From Rhytidiadelphus loreus (Eukaryota; Streptophyta; Bryopsida; Hypnales; Hylocomiaceae), in NCBI GenBank assembly GCA_947034895.1, contig OX344764.1:55099348-55163347 (forward strand): a stretch of 64,000 bases of DNA. The letters are read 5' to 3'. The notes under the pieces were generated by a model, which searched no databases, was not told where the DNA came from, and worked only from the letters and a program-made list of their open reading frames with translations. Within the stretch, counting starts at the first letter, position 1, and every line of letters begins with the position of its first letter. Below are positions 11,777 through 23,293 of the stretch, in pieces. The position numbers and the translations under genes were made by a program.

Positions 11777-12378
11777 TTCAATTTGAGTGCATACCTGATC
11801 TATCTCATGAGACGTCCATGGAATTGACTGAATTCCGTGCGTAGTCATTTCCAATTGAATGGGCAAGACCCTGGTTGGAGAATACTCAAACTACTATTTG
11901 TATCCTGAGGAATAAGTGAAGCACCTACAGTTGTATATGCTTTCACATGCATCTTTTCAATGTAACAGTGGACACATTGTCAAGATCATATATTGCTGAT
12001 TGGCACCACTGTGTCAGGCTCAATATTGGAGTTCGATCTTCTCTTGGAATGAGTTGCAACTAAAGTCTTCAGTATTTGAGAGTTGGATTGAATCATGACT
12101 GACATATTCTAGAGCTTACAACCGCAATTAAGGTGCACGATATTCAAACTCCACAGTCAAATTCCGGTAGTTCAGCAGCATATACAACAACTTTGTATAC
12201 CTTAGAGATAAATTTGTACATCCCAACCATACATACAAACAAGGAAGGATGTGCTCCATCACACATTGCACAATTCCAAAGCACATACAGCAATCCTTAC
12301 TATTCCTTTATATTTGCACAAATATTTATTAAATGTCCGTCTCAATTCAAATACGGACATGAATTTGATTGATCCTAA
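11777..12378. other. Intergenic and 3' flank of the protease gene
   Basis: Nothing coding is recognised. The part next to 12379 would be the 3' untranslated region of the minus-strand protease gene. Confidence 0.5.
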
Positions 12379-14995
12379 TCAAACTGATCTTGCAGCATAT
12401 TTGATGGGGAAGGAGGGATACATATTGATGCCGCACTTTCCGCGAGGATCACTAGATCCCATTCGCGCCATGCGGATGTATCCTGCCTCTCCCCACCATG
12501 AGCCCCAAGAGTTCTTCACAATCCAATAGGGTGAGCCATCCTCCTCAGTGCCATAACCCACAACCAAGACTCCGTGGTCAAGCTTAGTGCCACATGAGCC
12601 AGTAAATACACCCTGTTATCCAAGTGAAAGAAGCAACAATAAAAAAAATAAACAATGAATCTAATAATAAATGAAAAAACATTGAAGAACATGAAGGAAA
12701 CAATATCCCTAAATTATTCACATTGACAACCCTAACTTATGTCATTGTGCAATGAACTAACTAGGCAACTATACCAATATATCATTGATATCTATGACAT
12801 ATTTGTTAAAATTGCAGTTTTTTATTTACTAGACTTGAGATGTGCAAACAATTTGGCAAATGAATTAGGTTTAGGATTTGTTTCAATACAATTTCACAAA
12901 ACTCTACTAAAGAATTGAAAAAATTATCAATTTAAAGAATATACACATTAGTTTGCCAAAATTCAAGAAGATATAAAGCCATTATTCTTCTCATTCTAAT
13001 ATGTGTGATCAACCCAAAGCAAAGTTATACCTATGTGTACTAGAGAATGATGTAAATGCAAGTTGTTAATTATGTAGCCAAAAACAAATTTCAACTAGGA
13101 AGTAGCCTAATGAATAAGCTCTATAGCTAGGCTTGGAGTTTATAAGATTTGATTATGAAACACATACCCCTTGGTAATGCTGAAAGTTGCGGCCTGAAGC
13201 TTCAATAGCAACACTAACTGGGTTCATTGAGACAACCTTCAGAAGAGAGTTCTCTGATTGTGTGGGCACCAACTGGTAGCCATCAATGGATACAACAGTC
13301 GAGTTTTGCTTCTAAAAAAAGGAAAAAACATCAAGAGTCAAATAAATAATAATGTAGTTTGGTGAGCCTTTCTTCAAGTACAAAAATTCTATATCTAAAT
13401 ATCTCTCTTTTGATGAATTATCTTGGTAGTTGTTATAAATCATAACATTTTAAAATCCCCAAATTTTTTTTCAGAAATAATTTGACCATATTGTCAAATA
13501 CCCTTGCCCAAGCTTAATTACAACATTAGTTAGAGACTCTAACCTACAAATTGAAATAGAAACAATAGAATAACAAATTGTCTATAAAATTAGTACCAAT
13601 CCTAATCAATTGAAATGGACTCCTAAAACAAGCCTTTTTTACAAAATTTTCTAGTAGACTATGGATTCCAAAGAAAAGAAATTAAAGTTCTAAGTAGCTT
13701 ACCTTGGCCGTGCACTGGAAATTGGTATGCATCATGTACGGGTAATCATTCTCAGTGCGAATGCCCCCATTCTCATAAATGTATTGGAAAGCCTTTAGCA
13801 TAGAACCACCATTGCACCCTAAATTGGGTGGAGAGTTGCAATCTAATAGCTCTTGCTCAGATAGAGTAATCATTTGACCTGTTGCAATTTGGTTCACTGC
13901 CTCCACTGCACCAGTTGTAGAAAATGTCCAACAACTCCCTACACAATTAAGTGCCACCAACCCCACAATTTCGTTAACAAACCAAAGCTAGCAATAGTGC
14001 AATCCACAATTGAGGCTTCAAGAGCTTTGATAGTCTCCACATTTGTTAAAAGCATTATGTGACCTTTGAAGACAAGCATAATATTAAGTTGACTATACAT
14101 ACTTTCTTAATGATGCAAATGATTACCAAAGATTTTCAATTGGTAAAAAGTTGGAGATCCATCTATTTGAATTTAGTTGTTTGCTATGCATGTTAGAAGC
14201 TCAATGGATGTAATACGAAAGGGTGAGTAGATGGAATAGGATACTAATTATGTTAAATGTTTTTTGTCCTTTCAATGAAATCAATTCAAATATTTAGTGA
14301 AAGAGTGCTGAAAAGTGAATGACTTTGGCAAAGGGCTACCATTTTTGCAATTGCAAATAAGGATAAAACGACCATAGCCAAATTGACAAACCAACCAAAA
14401 AATAACAACCTTGGGAGATTAAACCTTAAAAGCAAAATCACAATATCTAAAGCTATTGTAATGAAACTATAGACAATGAGAGTCACAAACCACATTGGCC
14501 TTGGTCTTTAATCTCCGAGATGGCACTAGTCTTTCTCCAATCCACATTGGGTTCTGCCATCACATCGTTGTAGATGAAGTCTGCTTCACTAAGAACGTTG
14601 TGTGATTTGCCAGCCTGAAATCCTCCCAAGTATTGCGCTGAAAACTCTTGGTGTGTGAGGTCACTAAACTTGTTGAGTCCCATCCAATAACTCTTCCGCT
14701 ACACATTGTGGCTACGGATGTATCGCACATTCTCCCGAAAGATTTGGAACCGGTGTTGCTTTTCACTCCAAGAGGGGTACACGCGCGCGTGCTTCTCGAC
14801 CCATCGGTTGAAGAGATCCATAACTTTGTTGTCGCCATTACGCCACTCGGGATTGCGTAGATGTTGTTGGGGTTCGTAATTTGAGACACTTGCTGTGGTC
14901 CTAGTGCCATGCGCTTGCTCTGTTGTGAACGTAAAGAGGATGAAGAGTGCTAGTGCAACAACACCGGGCATTGTGACTTTTCGTATGGACCCCAT
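12379..14995 (-). pseudogene. Papain-family (C1A) cysteine protease with an in-frame stop in the propeptide
   Basis: Four coding exons on the minus strand: 14995-14491, 13938-13703, 13311-13168 and 12612-12379, all with GT-AG junctions and in phase, giving 373 codons including both stops. The product would be a vacuolar or secreted endopeptidase: a hydrophobic signal segment (MPGVVALALFILF), an I29 inhibitor propeptide with a complete ERFNIN pattern, GLNKFSD, then the mature domain. The catalytic residues are present: Cys171 in GSCWTFS (usually GSCWAFS), His308 in LDHGV and Asn329 in KNSWG, with the GCNGG motif between. There is no granulin extension, so it is the short papain/XCP-like type. 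Codon 99 is TAG, one residue after the last ERFNIN asparagine. It cannot be spliced around, because coding resumes immediately. With everything else intact, this is a very young pseudogene, a null allele, or a sequencing error. Confidence 0.9.
14699..14701 (-). other. In-frame TAG within the protease propeptide
   Basis: On the minus strand the codons run CAC AAT GTG TAG CGG AAG AGT TAT TGG (HNV-stop-RKSYW). Homologues usually have a short GN/GG-type link at this place before SYWLGLNKFAD. Both sides are in the same frame, so this is a point change, not a frameshift. Confidence 0.9.
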
Positions 14996-15016
14996 CTCAA
15001 CTAGCAACTCGCAACT

Positions 15017-15889
15017 CTGAAAAAAGATGAAAAGAGTGAAAAGTGAGTGAATAGTCAATTGCAAAAGCGATCCAAGATGGAATTATAGTTGTTGTCAAAG
15101 CAAGTTAATTCAACATCAAACAATTTCATGAAGAAAATAAGTACAATCCCTCGTACTACAATTGAAATAAGCTTGTGCAACCAATCTAAAAAGAAGGAAA
15201 TATTTCAATAGGAGCAAGCAAGTGCAACAAAGGAAAATAAAAATTAATTTAGTCCATATTTAATTAGAACAAGCTTCTCAAATTGACATGTAGATACCAA
15301 CTATGTCAATCAAAGTAAGCAAATGCAATGAAGTAAAAGAATTCTAAGTAACTATCTACATCCAAGGATTCAAAACAAGTTGATGCAAAAGAAAAGAAAA
15401 AATTATCAACAACATCAATTAAAGCAAGCTATTGCATAGAAAACAAAGAACAAGAAGAACACCAAGTATATCACTCAAAGTAAGTTGATTCTATACACAT
15501 AAAAAAAACAATACTTGTCTGAGCTAAGCAAGCTATTATGACACATCAAATGAAAAGTTAATGCAACAAGATAGAAATAATAAGTATCTCAATTAAAGTA
15601 ATGTAGTGGAACAAACCAACAAAATACATGAGTATTGCAATTTAAACAAGCTAATACAATACACTAATGAACCAAAACAAGCATCTACCTCAATTGAAAT
15701 AAGGTACTGCAATAAACCAAAAGAATAGAGACTCTAGCTCTCAATCAAAGTAAGCTAATGCCAACAGTTAGAAAGAACACCAAGTGCTTGAATCTGTACA
15801 ACCAATCTAATTCAACATCAAACAAGGCAACAAAACCAAAAAGAATTGTACGGAGTACCTAAAATAAAGAGGACAAAGGATCATACCAA
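15017..15889 (-). other. Probable intron in the 5' leader of the protease gene
   Basis: A strong minus-strand acceptor (CTTTTCATCTTTTTTCAG, ending at 15017) lies 21 bases before the protease ATG. A plausible donor (CTTG|GTATGATCC) lies near 15889, just downstream of a TATAAATA box. The sequence between is AT-rich and holds a degenerate tandem array. The donor position is the weaker of the two calls. Confidence 0.45.
15090..15790. repeat. Degenerate tandem array inside the leader intron
   Basis: A motif close to TCAAWYAAAGYAAGCTAATGCAA recurs about thirteen times at irregular spacings of roughly 40-80 bases. Examples are AAAGCAAGTTAATTCAAC near 15098, TCAAAGTAAGCAAATGCAAT near 15309, TTAAAGCAAGCTATTGCATA near 15419 and TCAAAGTAAGCTAATGCCA near 15743. 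The units are diverged, consistent with an old minisatellite or a repeated binding-site array. Confidence 0.6.
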
Positions 15890-15950
15890 GTTTGAGTAGA
15901 AACTTGCAAGGATGGGGAAGAAAAGTAGGAGGACTAAAGGATCTTGCTTA

Positions 15951-15958
15951 TATTTATA
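15951..15958 (-). promoter_or_regulatory. Candidate TATA box of the protease gene
   Basis: Minus-strand TATAAATA, the canonical plant TATA sequence. It lies about 70 bases upstream of the proposed leader-intron donor, so transcription would start near 15920-15930. Confidence 0.45.
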
Positions 15959-18127
15959 ATGAAATTGAAGAAACCCGGACATTATTGAAATGACAAATCG
16001 CTTAAGACCTCAATTAGGATGAAGGGATAGCAACTATATTAGGGTTTTTTAGGCAAATCTTAAATATTCTTTCAAACCCTAAAAATTTCATTTCTTAATT
16101 AATTATACCAATAGTAGAAAATGAAGTTTTCTAGGGTTTAAAAGGGGATTTAAGAATACTCTTTGACATCCTAAAGTAACAACTACCATGAACTAAAGAA
16201 TCATAAAATATAAAAAAATTATTTTATTTTATTTATTTATTTGTTTATGGCGGCCATTACGTTAGGGGTTCAAAAAGATTTGTAAATCCCCTTTCAAATC
16301 CTTCTAGACCTCATTTTCTACTACATGTATTACTACTTAAGAAATAAAGGTTTAGTAGGGTTTGAAAGGGGATTTAACCCCTAAAGGTCCATTGTCCCGT
16401 GGGGAGACAATTTGGAATTCAAGTAGGTTCCTATCAGCTGAAACTTTTACAATGTAGGGCATTTGCACAACTTATAATATCATTGTATTTATGATAACAT
16501 TACAAGCCATAATTGTATTCTAATTGAAAAGTCCATTGAAAGAATCTTTTTTAACCCTAGAGGACAAAAGAGCCCACTTTGAATTCCTTAATAACTTGAA
16601 CACACTCTATTGACTTCATAATTTGGAATTTTATCAATGTCAAATTTTGCAGAAATTAGAAAGTTTTTCTATTCCAATGGCAAACTAAGCATTTAAAAAT
16701 ATATTCTAAAAAAAGGTTAATTGATTTATTTGATTGTGTATATTGATATGTACACAAAAACATTAGAACCATTTAATTCCAATAGAAGAAACATATAAAG
16801 TTGTTTTTAGAACTCAATTTTAGAAATTTCCACAATCAAAGCATAAGAGATAATGTCTTTACTAGAACTTTTTTATCACTAAGATTGAATTTTTTTAATT
16901 TCTTGCAAAAGCTAGTAGCAATTTAGGTTTTTCTTTCATCAAGTACCACCTTCCACTTCATAATTTATTCAATGATGAATGTGAAAGTTTTTTTGGGCAA
17001 AATTTTTCCACGTATTTTCATCCCATTTTCCAACATACTAACCTAAAAATTGGTTATATTTTGTTAAAAATAATTATTAAGAAAATCCTAATATAAAATT
17101 ATTAGATTTGAATGTGAATAATTTAATATACAAAAGAGTTCACCAACATATATATATCGGGGGATTGCTTGGTATCACCAAGACAATATATATGATTACT
17201 CTTGATTTGTGTCAAAGACTCTATACAAAGAATCTCTTTGACTCGTTAAAGGTTTTCAAAGAATTTGTCATTATTCCAAAATAATAGCCAAAATAAAAAG
17301 TTTGTTGGAAACTTTTGAATATTAAAAGCTTGCCACTCATGCAACTGTCCATGAAAGTGGTGATGTTCCAAGACAATAAAAAGATTCATCTATTTTATCT
17401 TCATCCGTTTTAGGTCCTAATCTTCATATATTCATATCTTTTTTGTTTTAACTCTAGTTCATGACACATATGTTGAGTGGCTTCTGAATCTATATACCAT
17501 GTAGAATAGAATTTTTTTTTGAAAAATAACTTTCTATCTTTTTTTAGAACATTTATTACTCAAGTACAATTTTGGATTTTATTCCTTTAGTCAATTTTTC
17601 TTTCAAATGACTTATAGATTGAATCGATATCTATTGTTGGTCAAGCTAAATTCACCACTTAGTAGAACATTCTTGTAGGACACTTCACCGTTCTCTAAGT
17701 GTGTCTATTGAAAAAATTTCAAGCATTTCTAACCTTGAAAATGAAAAGTTCTTTGAAACTTTTCAATTCTAAAAGTGTATTGTTGAATCAAACAATATAA
17801 GAAAGCATAAAAGTTCAAGAAAATAAAAACCCATTAACACTTATAACACTTTCTACATAACTTTACCTTCTTTAGTAGCAAAATGTAGGAATTTATTTAC
17901 GTTTTATTTATGCTATTTATCTAGAATGCATTTTCAACAACTTCTCAATGAATGTTTTGCAAAAATCAATACAAGATTACCACTAAGTGAAACCTTCTTG
18001 TGTGGCACTTTTGCATTCTTTATATATAGTAGTTGAAAATTTCTATAATGATTTTTATTATTTAAAATGATAAAAATATACAACAAAAGATCGTGGAAAA
18101 CAATCTTGTACACACCTTGAAAATATA
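15959..18127. other. Intergenic AT-rich DNA with fragments of the TTAA/CCC family
   Basis: No gene is recognised. TTAA at 16374-16377 followed by CCCCTAAAGGTCCATTGTCC starts a family copy whose body soon diverges. TTAA at 16551-16554 followed by CCCTAGAGGACAAAAGAGCC is a second, subtype-like start. Neither right end could be located. The rest is plain AT-rich sequence. Confidence 0.5.
16378..16450 (+). mobile_element. TTAA/CCC-ended MITE, left-end fragment
   Basis: This begins directly after TTAA with CCCCTAAAGGTCCATTGTCC, followed by the GGTTCCTAT segment seen in the longer copies. Homology fades after about 70 bases. Confidence 0.5.
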
Positions 18128-18310
18128 TATAAACTAATGTGCCCTATGCCGTTGCCACATTCAAAATAATAGTAAAGTAATTTTTTCTAATTTTTTAATT
18201 CATAGAAACTTCAAAATTCAATATCTTTTCACTTATGAGTCAGAACACCACAAAATAAAGTCCATGCACCCTTCTCACAAAGAGCTTTCCGAAGATACCA
18301 AGAATGTGAC
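18128..18310 (+). repeat. Dispersed repeat family R2, copy 1
   Basis: GTGCCCTATGCCGTTGCCACA, then AATTTTTTAATTC, CAAAATTCAATA, CACAAAATAAAGTCCATGCA and CTCACAAAGAGCTT occur in the same order at about 34508-34720. Class and limits are unknown. Confidence 0.6.
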
Positions 18311-18439
18311 CGGAGGGTGCATAGTCTAAAAATTCTCATTGTAACAAACAAAACAAACCGCCTAACTTAAGGTATGGATGTTGAAAAATATATTAAATCC
18401 ACTACAATAGAACAACTATGATAACTATTGTATTTTATC

Positions 18440-18700
18440 CTTAAGGGACAAAGGGGTGACCTTGGAAATCATCCCTTTTCATTACCGTGTAAATCATGAA
18501 CTTTAGAAATAGCAAAAGCACTCATTAGAAGTCAAACTATTGTAGAAGACCTCTTCTTTTCACAACAAAATTTTGAGGATGAATAATTACACTTCTATCT
18601 TACTACAAGGATTCCTTATCATCCATCAGATGACAAACATCCTCCTTCACATTTAAGGGTTATATAAGCAACAAATCGCAAGTATTAGAATTTCTACCAC
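18440..18700 (+). repeat. Dispersed repeat family R3, copy 2
   Basis: Homologous to about 6710-6960 in the loop of the inverted duplication. Both contain the 'GACC.TGGAAATCAT' block, the CACTCATT.GAAGTCAAACT block, AGAAGAC.TC and the ATTTAAGGGT / CTTTAAGGGT end. Confidence 0.55.
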
Positions 18701-19090
18701 TACAACCCATAACAACGGCAATAGGTAATGCCACGACGATAAAGAACTCCTCCTCCAGTCCCAACCAAGGCCGGCAACGGCTACGCACCTCAACGGCTAC
18801 CCCCCTCACAAGGTTTGAAAATGTCACCCGGCCCGCGATTCAAGAGTCTCAATGAAGCTTCACCACCGTCATCGCTCCGCATCCTCGATCACAATCAGTC
18901 TTTCTCTCGAAGACAATTCGAAACAAGTATTTCAATCTCTCAAGAATTCTTCCGCAGAGCCGCGCATGTGTGCAAATTTCAATTTGCGCCGTGTTGCTTG
19001 AAATTGTTCCCTGGTTGGGTGCTAACAATCCATCCGATGGTGGATGCTGGGATTAGGGTTTGAAGGAAGCCTTTTCCATTGTTGCGAGAG

Positions 19091-22000
19091 ATGGTTGTGA
19101 CGGAGGGTTTCGTGGAGGGAGACGGAAGCACTTCAACTGGTGCAAGAGCTGGACGAGATGGTGTGGAAAGCTCACGGTCTTTAAGCTTAGGTGGGAGGAG
19201 AAAATTAAGGGCTCAGCGAGGTGTGAGTTCGAGTAGACGTCCACGGGGCGTTCAGACGACGGCCCCTGTAATTACAATTGTTTCATCCGGAGACGAAGGC
19301 TCTGGCGATGACAGAGGTATGCTGAAATTGTGATTTAGAAAAAGAGTGACGAGATAGTGAGGAGCTCTGAAATTTTGGAGAGAAGGAAAAGGTTGAGTGA
19401 AAATTGTGCAGTGCATGCTTTGCTTGTTGAATTTGAATAGAAGTCTGCAGATGCAGTGTTAGGTCCGGGATACTCTTTCTGTCTCCTCAAGCATTTAACC
19501 ATTTATAGGAGTGTGATTTCATTTATTGAAGCTCCGGAGAGATCACTTCGGTTGCAAGACCCGAACTCTCTTGAGACCAAATTTTTCTCTCGTAATGTGT
19601 GAATTTGGTATGACATCTTTTAAAGTGAGGCTGTACTCCTACTGAATTGATTGCAGACAATCTGGTCTCCATTCGGAGATCGGGTTCCATCGGCTTTAAG
19701 CAAAGTCATGCTTACATTTGACATACTAATTGAAGGCGAATTAAGCGTGTTAATAGATCAGTGTCTGTTGGTAAAAGGGGTCGGGATCAGGTACCTAATG
19801 GTTTTGGTATCTTCTACCGTTAGGTCGTGACCATGGCGGGGGAGCTTCTTCCAGAACTCAGCAAGCGTCGACCAGTACCCCGAGAGTGAGGCGGGCAGGG
19901 AATGAAGCAGTCCTTACCCCTAACTTTCGCTCGGCAGCAGCTCTGGCGGGGTGGGATGACGAAACTTTGCTGTCGGAAGCGATCGGGAGAGGAACACCCG
20001 AAGGTCCCTCATGTACAAATTCGTGTGAGGGTTGTCCTCAATGTCGTGAGCGGAAACGAGGGACTCGTACTCCTGGGCTAGCTGCTACGCCACTCAGTGC
20101 GGGACGAAGGTATGAAGAATTCCATTCGTATAGGTCGACGTTATTACTCTAGGGTTTGCAAATTGTTAATCGAAGCGGAAAGTTACGAGAAGACATGTGA
20201 ATTCTTTGCTCGTCTTTCACAGTCAAATTTTGAGCAGTATGAGGTTCTGTTTGTGTATTATTTAACCACGGCAGGTGTGATTGGCAGGTACAGGAGAGTA
20301 CGCCGAGTAAATGAGGAGCCTCTGGTTCCTATTCCTATGGCAGGTTTTGCTGACGAGGGTGACAAACGTGGTGAACCTGCCATTGAAGCCGAAGGTATAG
20401 CTTAATCGATTTCATCGTTTCTGTCAGCTGAAGTAACATTTGGCAGCTCTGGAGTACAGAATCTTGGTGTCTCTGGCCTGGTGAAATGTGACAGTAATTA
20501 CAGTAGGAATCTCAGATCATGGAATTTTGAATGCTTCTATTTTTCAAACCGTCTTTTATAGGCTCTGATCCTTCTCGACTTAATCCGTAGGTTCGCATCA
20601 GCAGCGTACTGAAGGTGCAGAGGTTAAAGATACGAATCCTTGTGCAAAATCTACGAGCGTGAAAGCTGCGGCAGAAGCTGCAGAAGAGAACTCTGTGAAT
20701 GATAATTCTCTTCAGCTGGATAAGTTGAGAGAGGAACTCACTTGCGTGGTAAGCATTTGTAGCCAGACAAGTTATGGTGTCAATAGAATATCAATCTACT
20801 TGAGGTCTCAGGAGATTTTTGGTATATGATTTTCATGTTCATCTTGTTCACGTAGCTAGTAACAGTTCATACCAGTATTCCTAATACATCTCTCTGTGCA
20901 ATAGTAGTTCCTGCAGTCCCCACTTGTGGTTCTCCAGCACAAATTTGATCTAAGCACATTTGTCTGAGTATATTGGATCTAATGGAACTTAGTCTCTGTG
21001 AAAAAAAAATCTTGTCAGTGAAACTCACCAAGGTTGGATAAATAAGTGAAATTTTTTTCTTTATCCAACCTCGGTGATTATTTATGGCCCTGTAGTCACA
21101 GCATCCCGCTTACTCTAATTCGAACATAATCTCTCAGGATTATAAGAGAATGACATGAAGCTTTGTTCCACTGTAGGTGTGCTTGGACATATGTTTTGAG
21201 CCCTCCACCACAAGTTGTGGTCACAGGTACTCAACTCGTGGCCTCTGTTAAAACTGGTGTACGCATGCCTGTACGTTGGCGTTCAAAAAGAGTCCTTGGG
21301 GTTTGAATAAGTGCATGAATTTAATGCGGGTCTCTCCAACAACACTTAAGCTCTTATGATTAAGCTCCTTGCATTTCAATATCTTCATCGTCACGTCGAG
21401 CACAGCTGTTTGGTAGATTTTGAGCTCATAGGAAAGTAATACTGACTAAAAATCCTACTGTCTCAGTTTTTGCAGAGGTTGCTTGCAATCTGTTTACATA
21501 AAATGTGGACTGCGCTGCCCGAAATGTAGACAGGAGTTGAGGTGGGAGTTTACTGCCCAGTGTGAACATGATCAACATAGTTTGCTTACAGAATGTTCTG
21601 GAACCCTGGTCCACCCTATGTTTTATCCTTTCTAACAGTGGTCGATTCGCTGCGGTTTTATCGCTTTTAATTGACCCGTTCTCTAATTTTGAATCTCATG
21701 TCGACAGGACCACCGGTAAAAATGATTGTCCGATCAACACAGTTTTGTGGAACACAATCCAGTTACTTTTCCCACAAGAGACTGCTGCTCGGTTGAAGGA
21801 TCAGAAAAGCAGTAGGGAGAAGGACAATCGGACGTTAACGGATTCAGCGAAGACTGTGGAAGCTGAATCGCAGCATCGTCTTGGCCTCGTGAGGAGAAGG
21901 TTCACCCGTCCTGTACCCTGGCGAGAGCTGGGAACTGCATCAACAGGGACGGAACACTTGCGACTCAATGTAGGCGGTCCTTCGGAGACTTTCAGAGGTC

Positions 22001-22230
22001 CCGGGATCCGGGCATCGTTTCGAAGAGCGTCGGAGATGTTGGAGTCAGCTCTACCAGCTTCTACCTATCCACTTGGGTTACTGCAGATGCAGCGTTCTTT
22101 GGCTTCGTGGAGGAACCCAGAGGTTCGGAGACAGGAAGAGGAAGATGCAGCGCTTGCAGCTAGGCTGCAGGATTCTTTCATTTTAGAAGAAGGGCGGTCC
22201 ATCACTTCAGATTGGTTACTTTCGCGTTGA
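19091..22230 (+). CDS. RING-type E3 ubiquitin ligase with a SUMO-interaction-like motif
   Basis: Seven in-phase exons with GT-AG borders (19091-19316, 19824-20109, 20288-20394, 20591-20748, 21177-21226, 21476-21541, 21708-22230) encode 471 residues. The product should be a nuclear or cytosolic E3 ligase. Residues 258-293 form a RING: C258-x2-C261-x11-C273-x-H275-x2-C278-x2-S281-x8-C290-x2-C293, so the sixth ligand is Ser, not Cys. The following CPINTVLWNTIQLLFPQE segment matches a conserved block of plant RING proteins. Near the N-terminus VITIV (60-64) followed by SSGDEGSGDD has the form of a SUMO-interacting motif. A Cys cluster (CTNSCEGCPQC) lies in exon 2, and the C-terminus has EEEDAALAARLQDS, reminiscent of a ubiquitin-interacting helix. 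The ATG at 19091 is the first in a long open frame. Its neighbours give no clue to substrate. Confidence 0.85.
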
Positions 22231-23293
22231 TCAGCCTTATCCAGCGGCCGATTGATGATCTAGTTGCGGCATACAAGCTGTAGACAGCGCTGCGCGAACA
22301 TCCCAGATTAGACCAAACAGGAAGTGAAGAATCTTACTGATTAAAGGACACCGGAATCAAACCATCTGCTTCGATCCAGAGCTTCGCTGGATGACGGTCT
22401 CTTACAGAAAGAAATATCTATACAAAGACCCTTCTGAATCATGAGGCACCAGTGTACTGTACTGTACTGTATGAGTTAGAAAGAAGATGAGTTAGAAAGA
22501 AGAAAATGCATCGAGCAAGAAAACGTGCATATCACTATTCGACACTGTTTGCCGCTAAGTATACTCGTGAATAATTGGGCCTGCATTCCAGATCGTGCTT
22601 AAAGTCTCAGTGGTCTACATCTATAAACACCATCTGTGCACATCTTTGTAAAGAATATTGGTGTTAGTAGGTTACAAGGCAAGATGTTTAACATCGACTG
22701 CTTCCAATGTTAGAATGGGAGGACCAGAAAAATGTGCTGAACTTTTTTTTCCAGGGACCCAACTGGAGCTCCCCCCCCCCCCCCTCAAGATGTTCGCCTC
22801 ATGCACCTCCAACAGAAATCATGACGATGAATTTTTAACATACACACTTCGTTGAACTGGGTGACAACTTGTAACATAAGTAAAGTACTTGCGCAAAGAA
22901 TGCAAGTGCACCGCACAGCAAGTTATCCAACAAAGAAGGTGGCTACTCTGAAACCCACTAATATCTCAACACTGTGCACAAGAATAAAAATGCACCAAGC
23001 CAAGGTCACATCGCAAAGCACAAGCTACACACATTTGGGTGAAGTTGGAATGCTCATTCGTTTACTGCTTGGAAGTACCTCAGTTTGGTAGGTCTACTGA
23101 AAGTGAAGACTTCTAGACGCGTAGCAATGTACCATCTCTTAGTTTACTCAACCCGTAAATCTCATATTGAAAAACACAAGACTGTCGGAGTTGAAACCAG
23201 GATTCGCTACAATCTGTATCCCTATTGTACAAGTTTCCCTAAACCTCAATCAATCTCATAAGCTTTGCTGCAACTATGATACACAAAACTCAG
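22231..23293. other. Convergent 3' flanks between the RING and kinase genes
   Basis: The two genes converge here. Visible features are a short GTACT array near 22453-22472, a duplicated GAGTTAGAAAGAAG (about 22474-22503) and a run of 14 C at 22771-22784. No gene is recognised, and the several small ORFs look accidental. Confidence 0.6.

Noticed and set aside
14699..14701. Removal of the protease TAG by splicing or organelle-type RNA editing
   Set aside because: Conserved coding sequence resumes in the very next codons, leaving no room for an intron, and U-to-C editing is an organelle process, so it was not assumed here.
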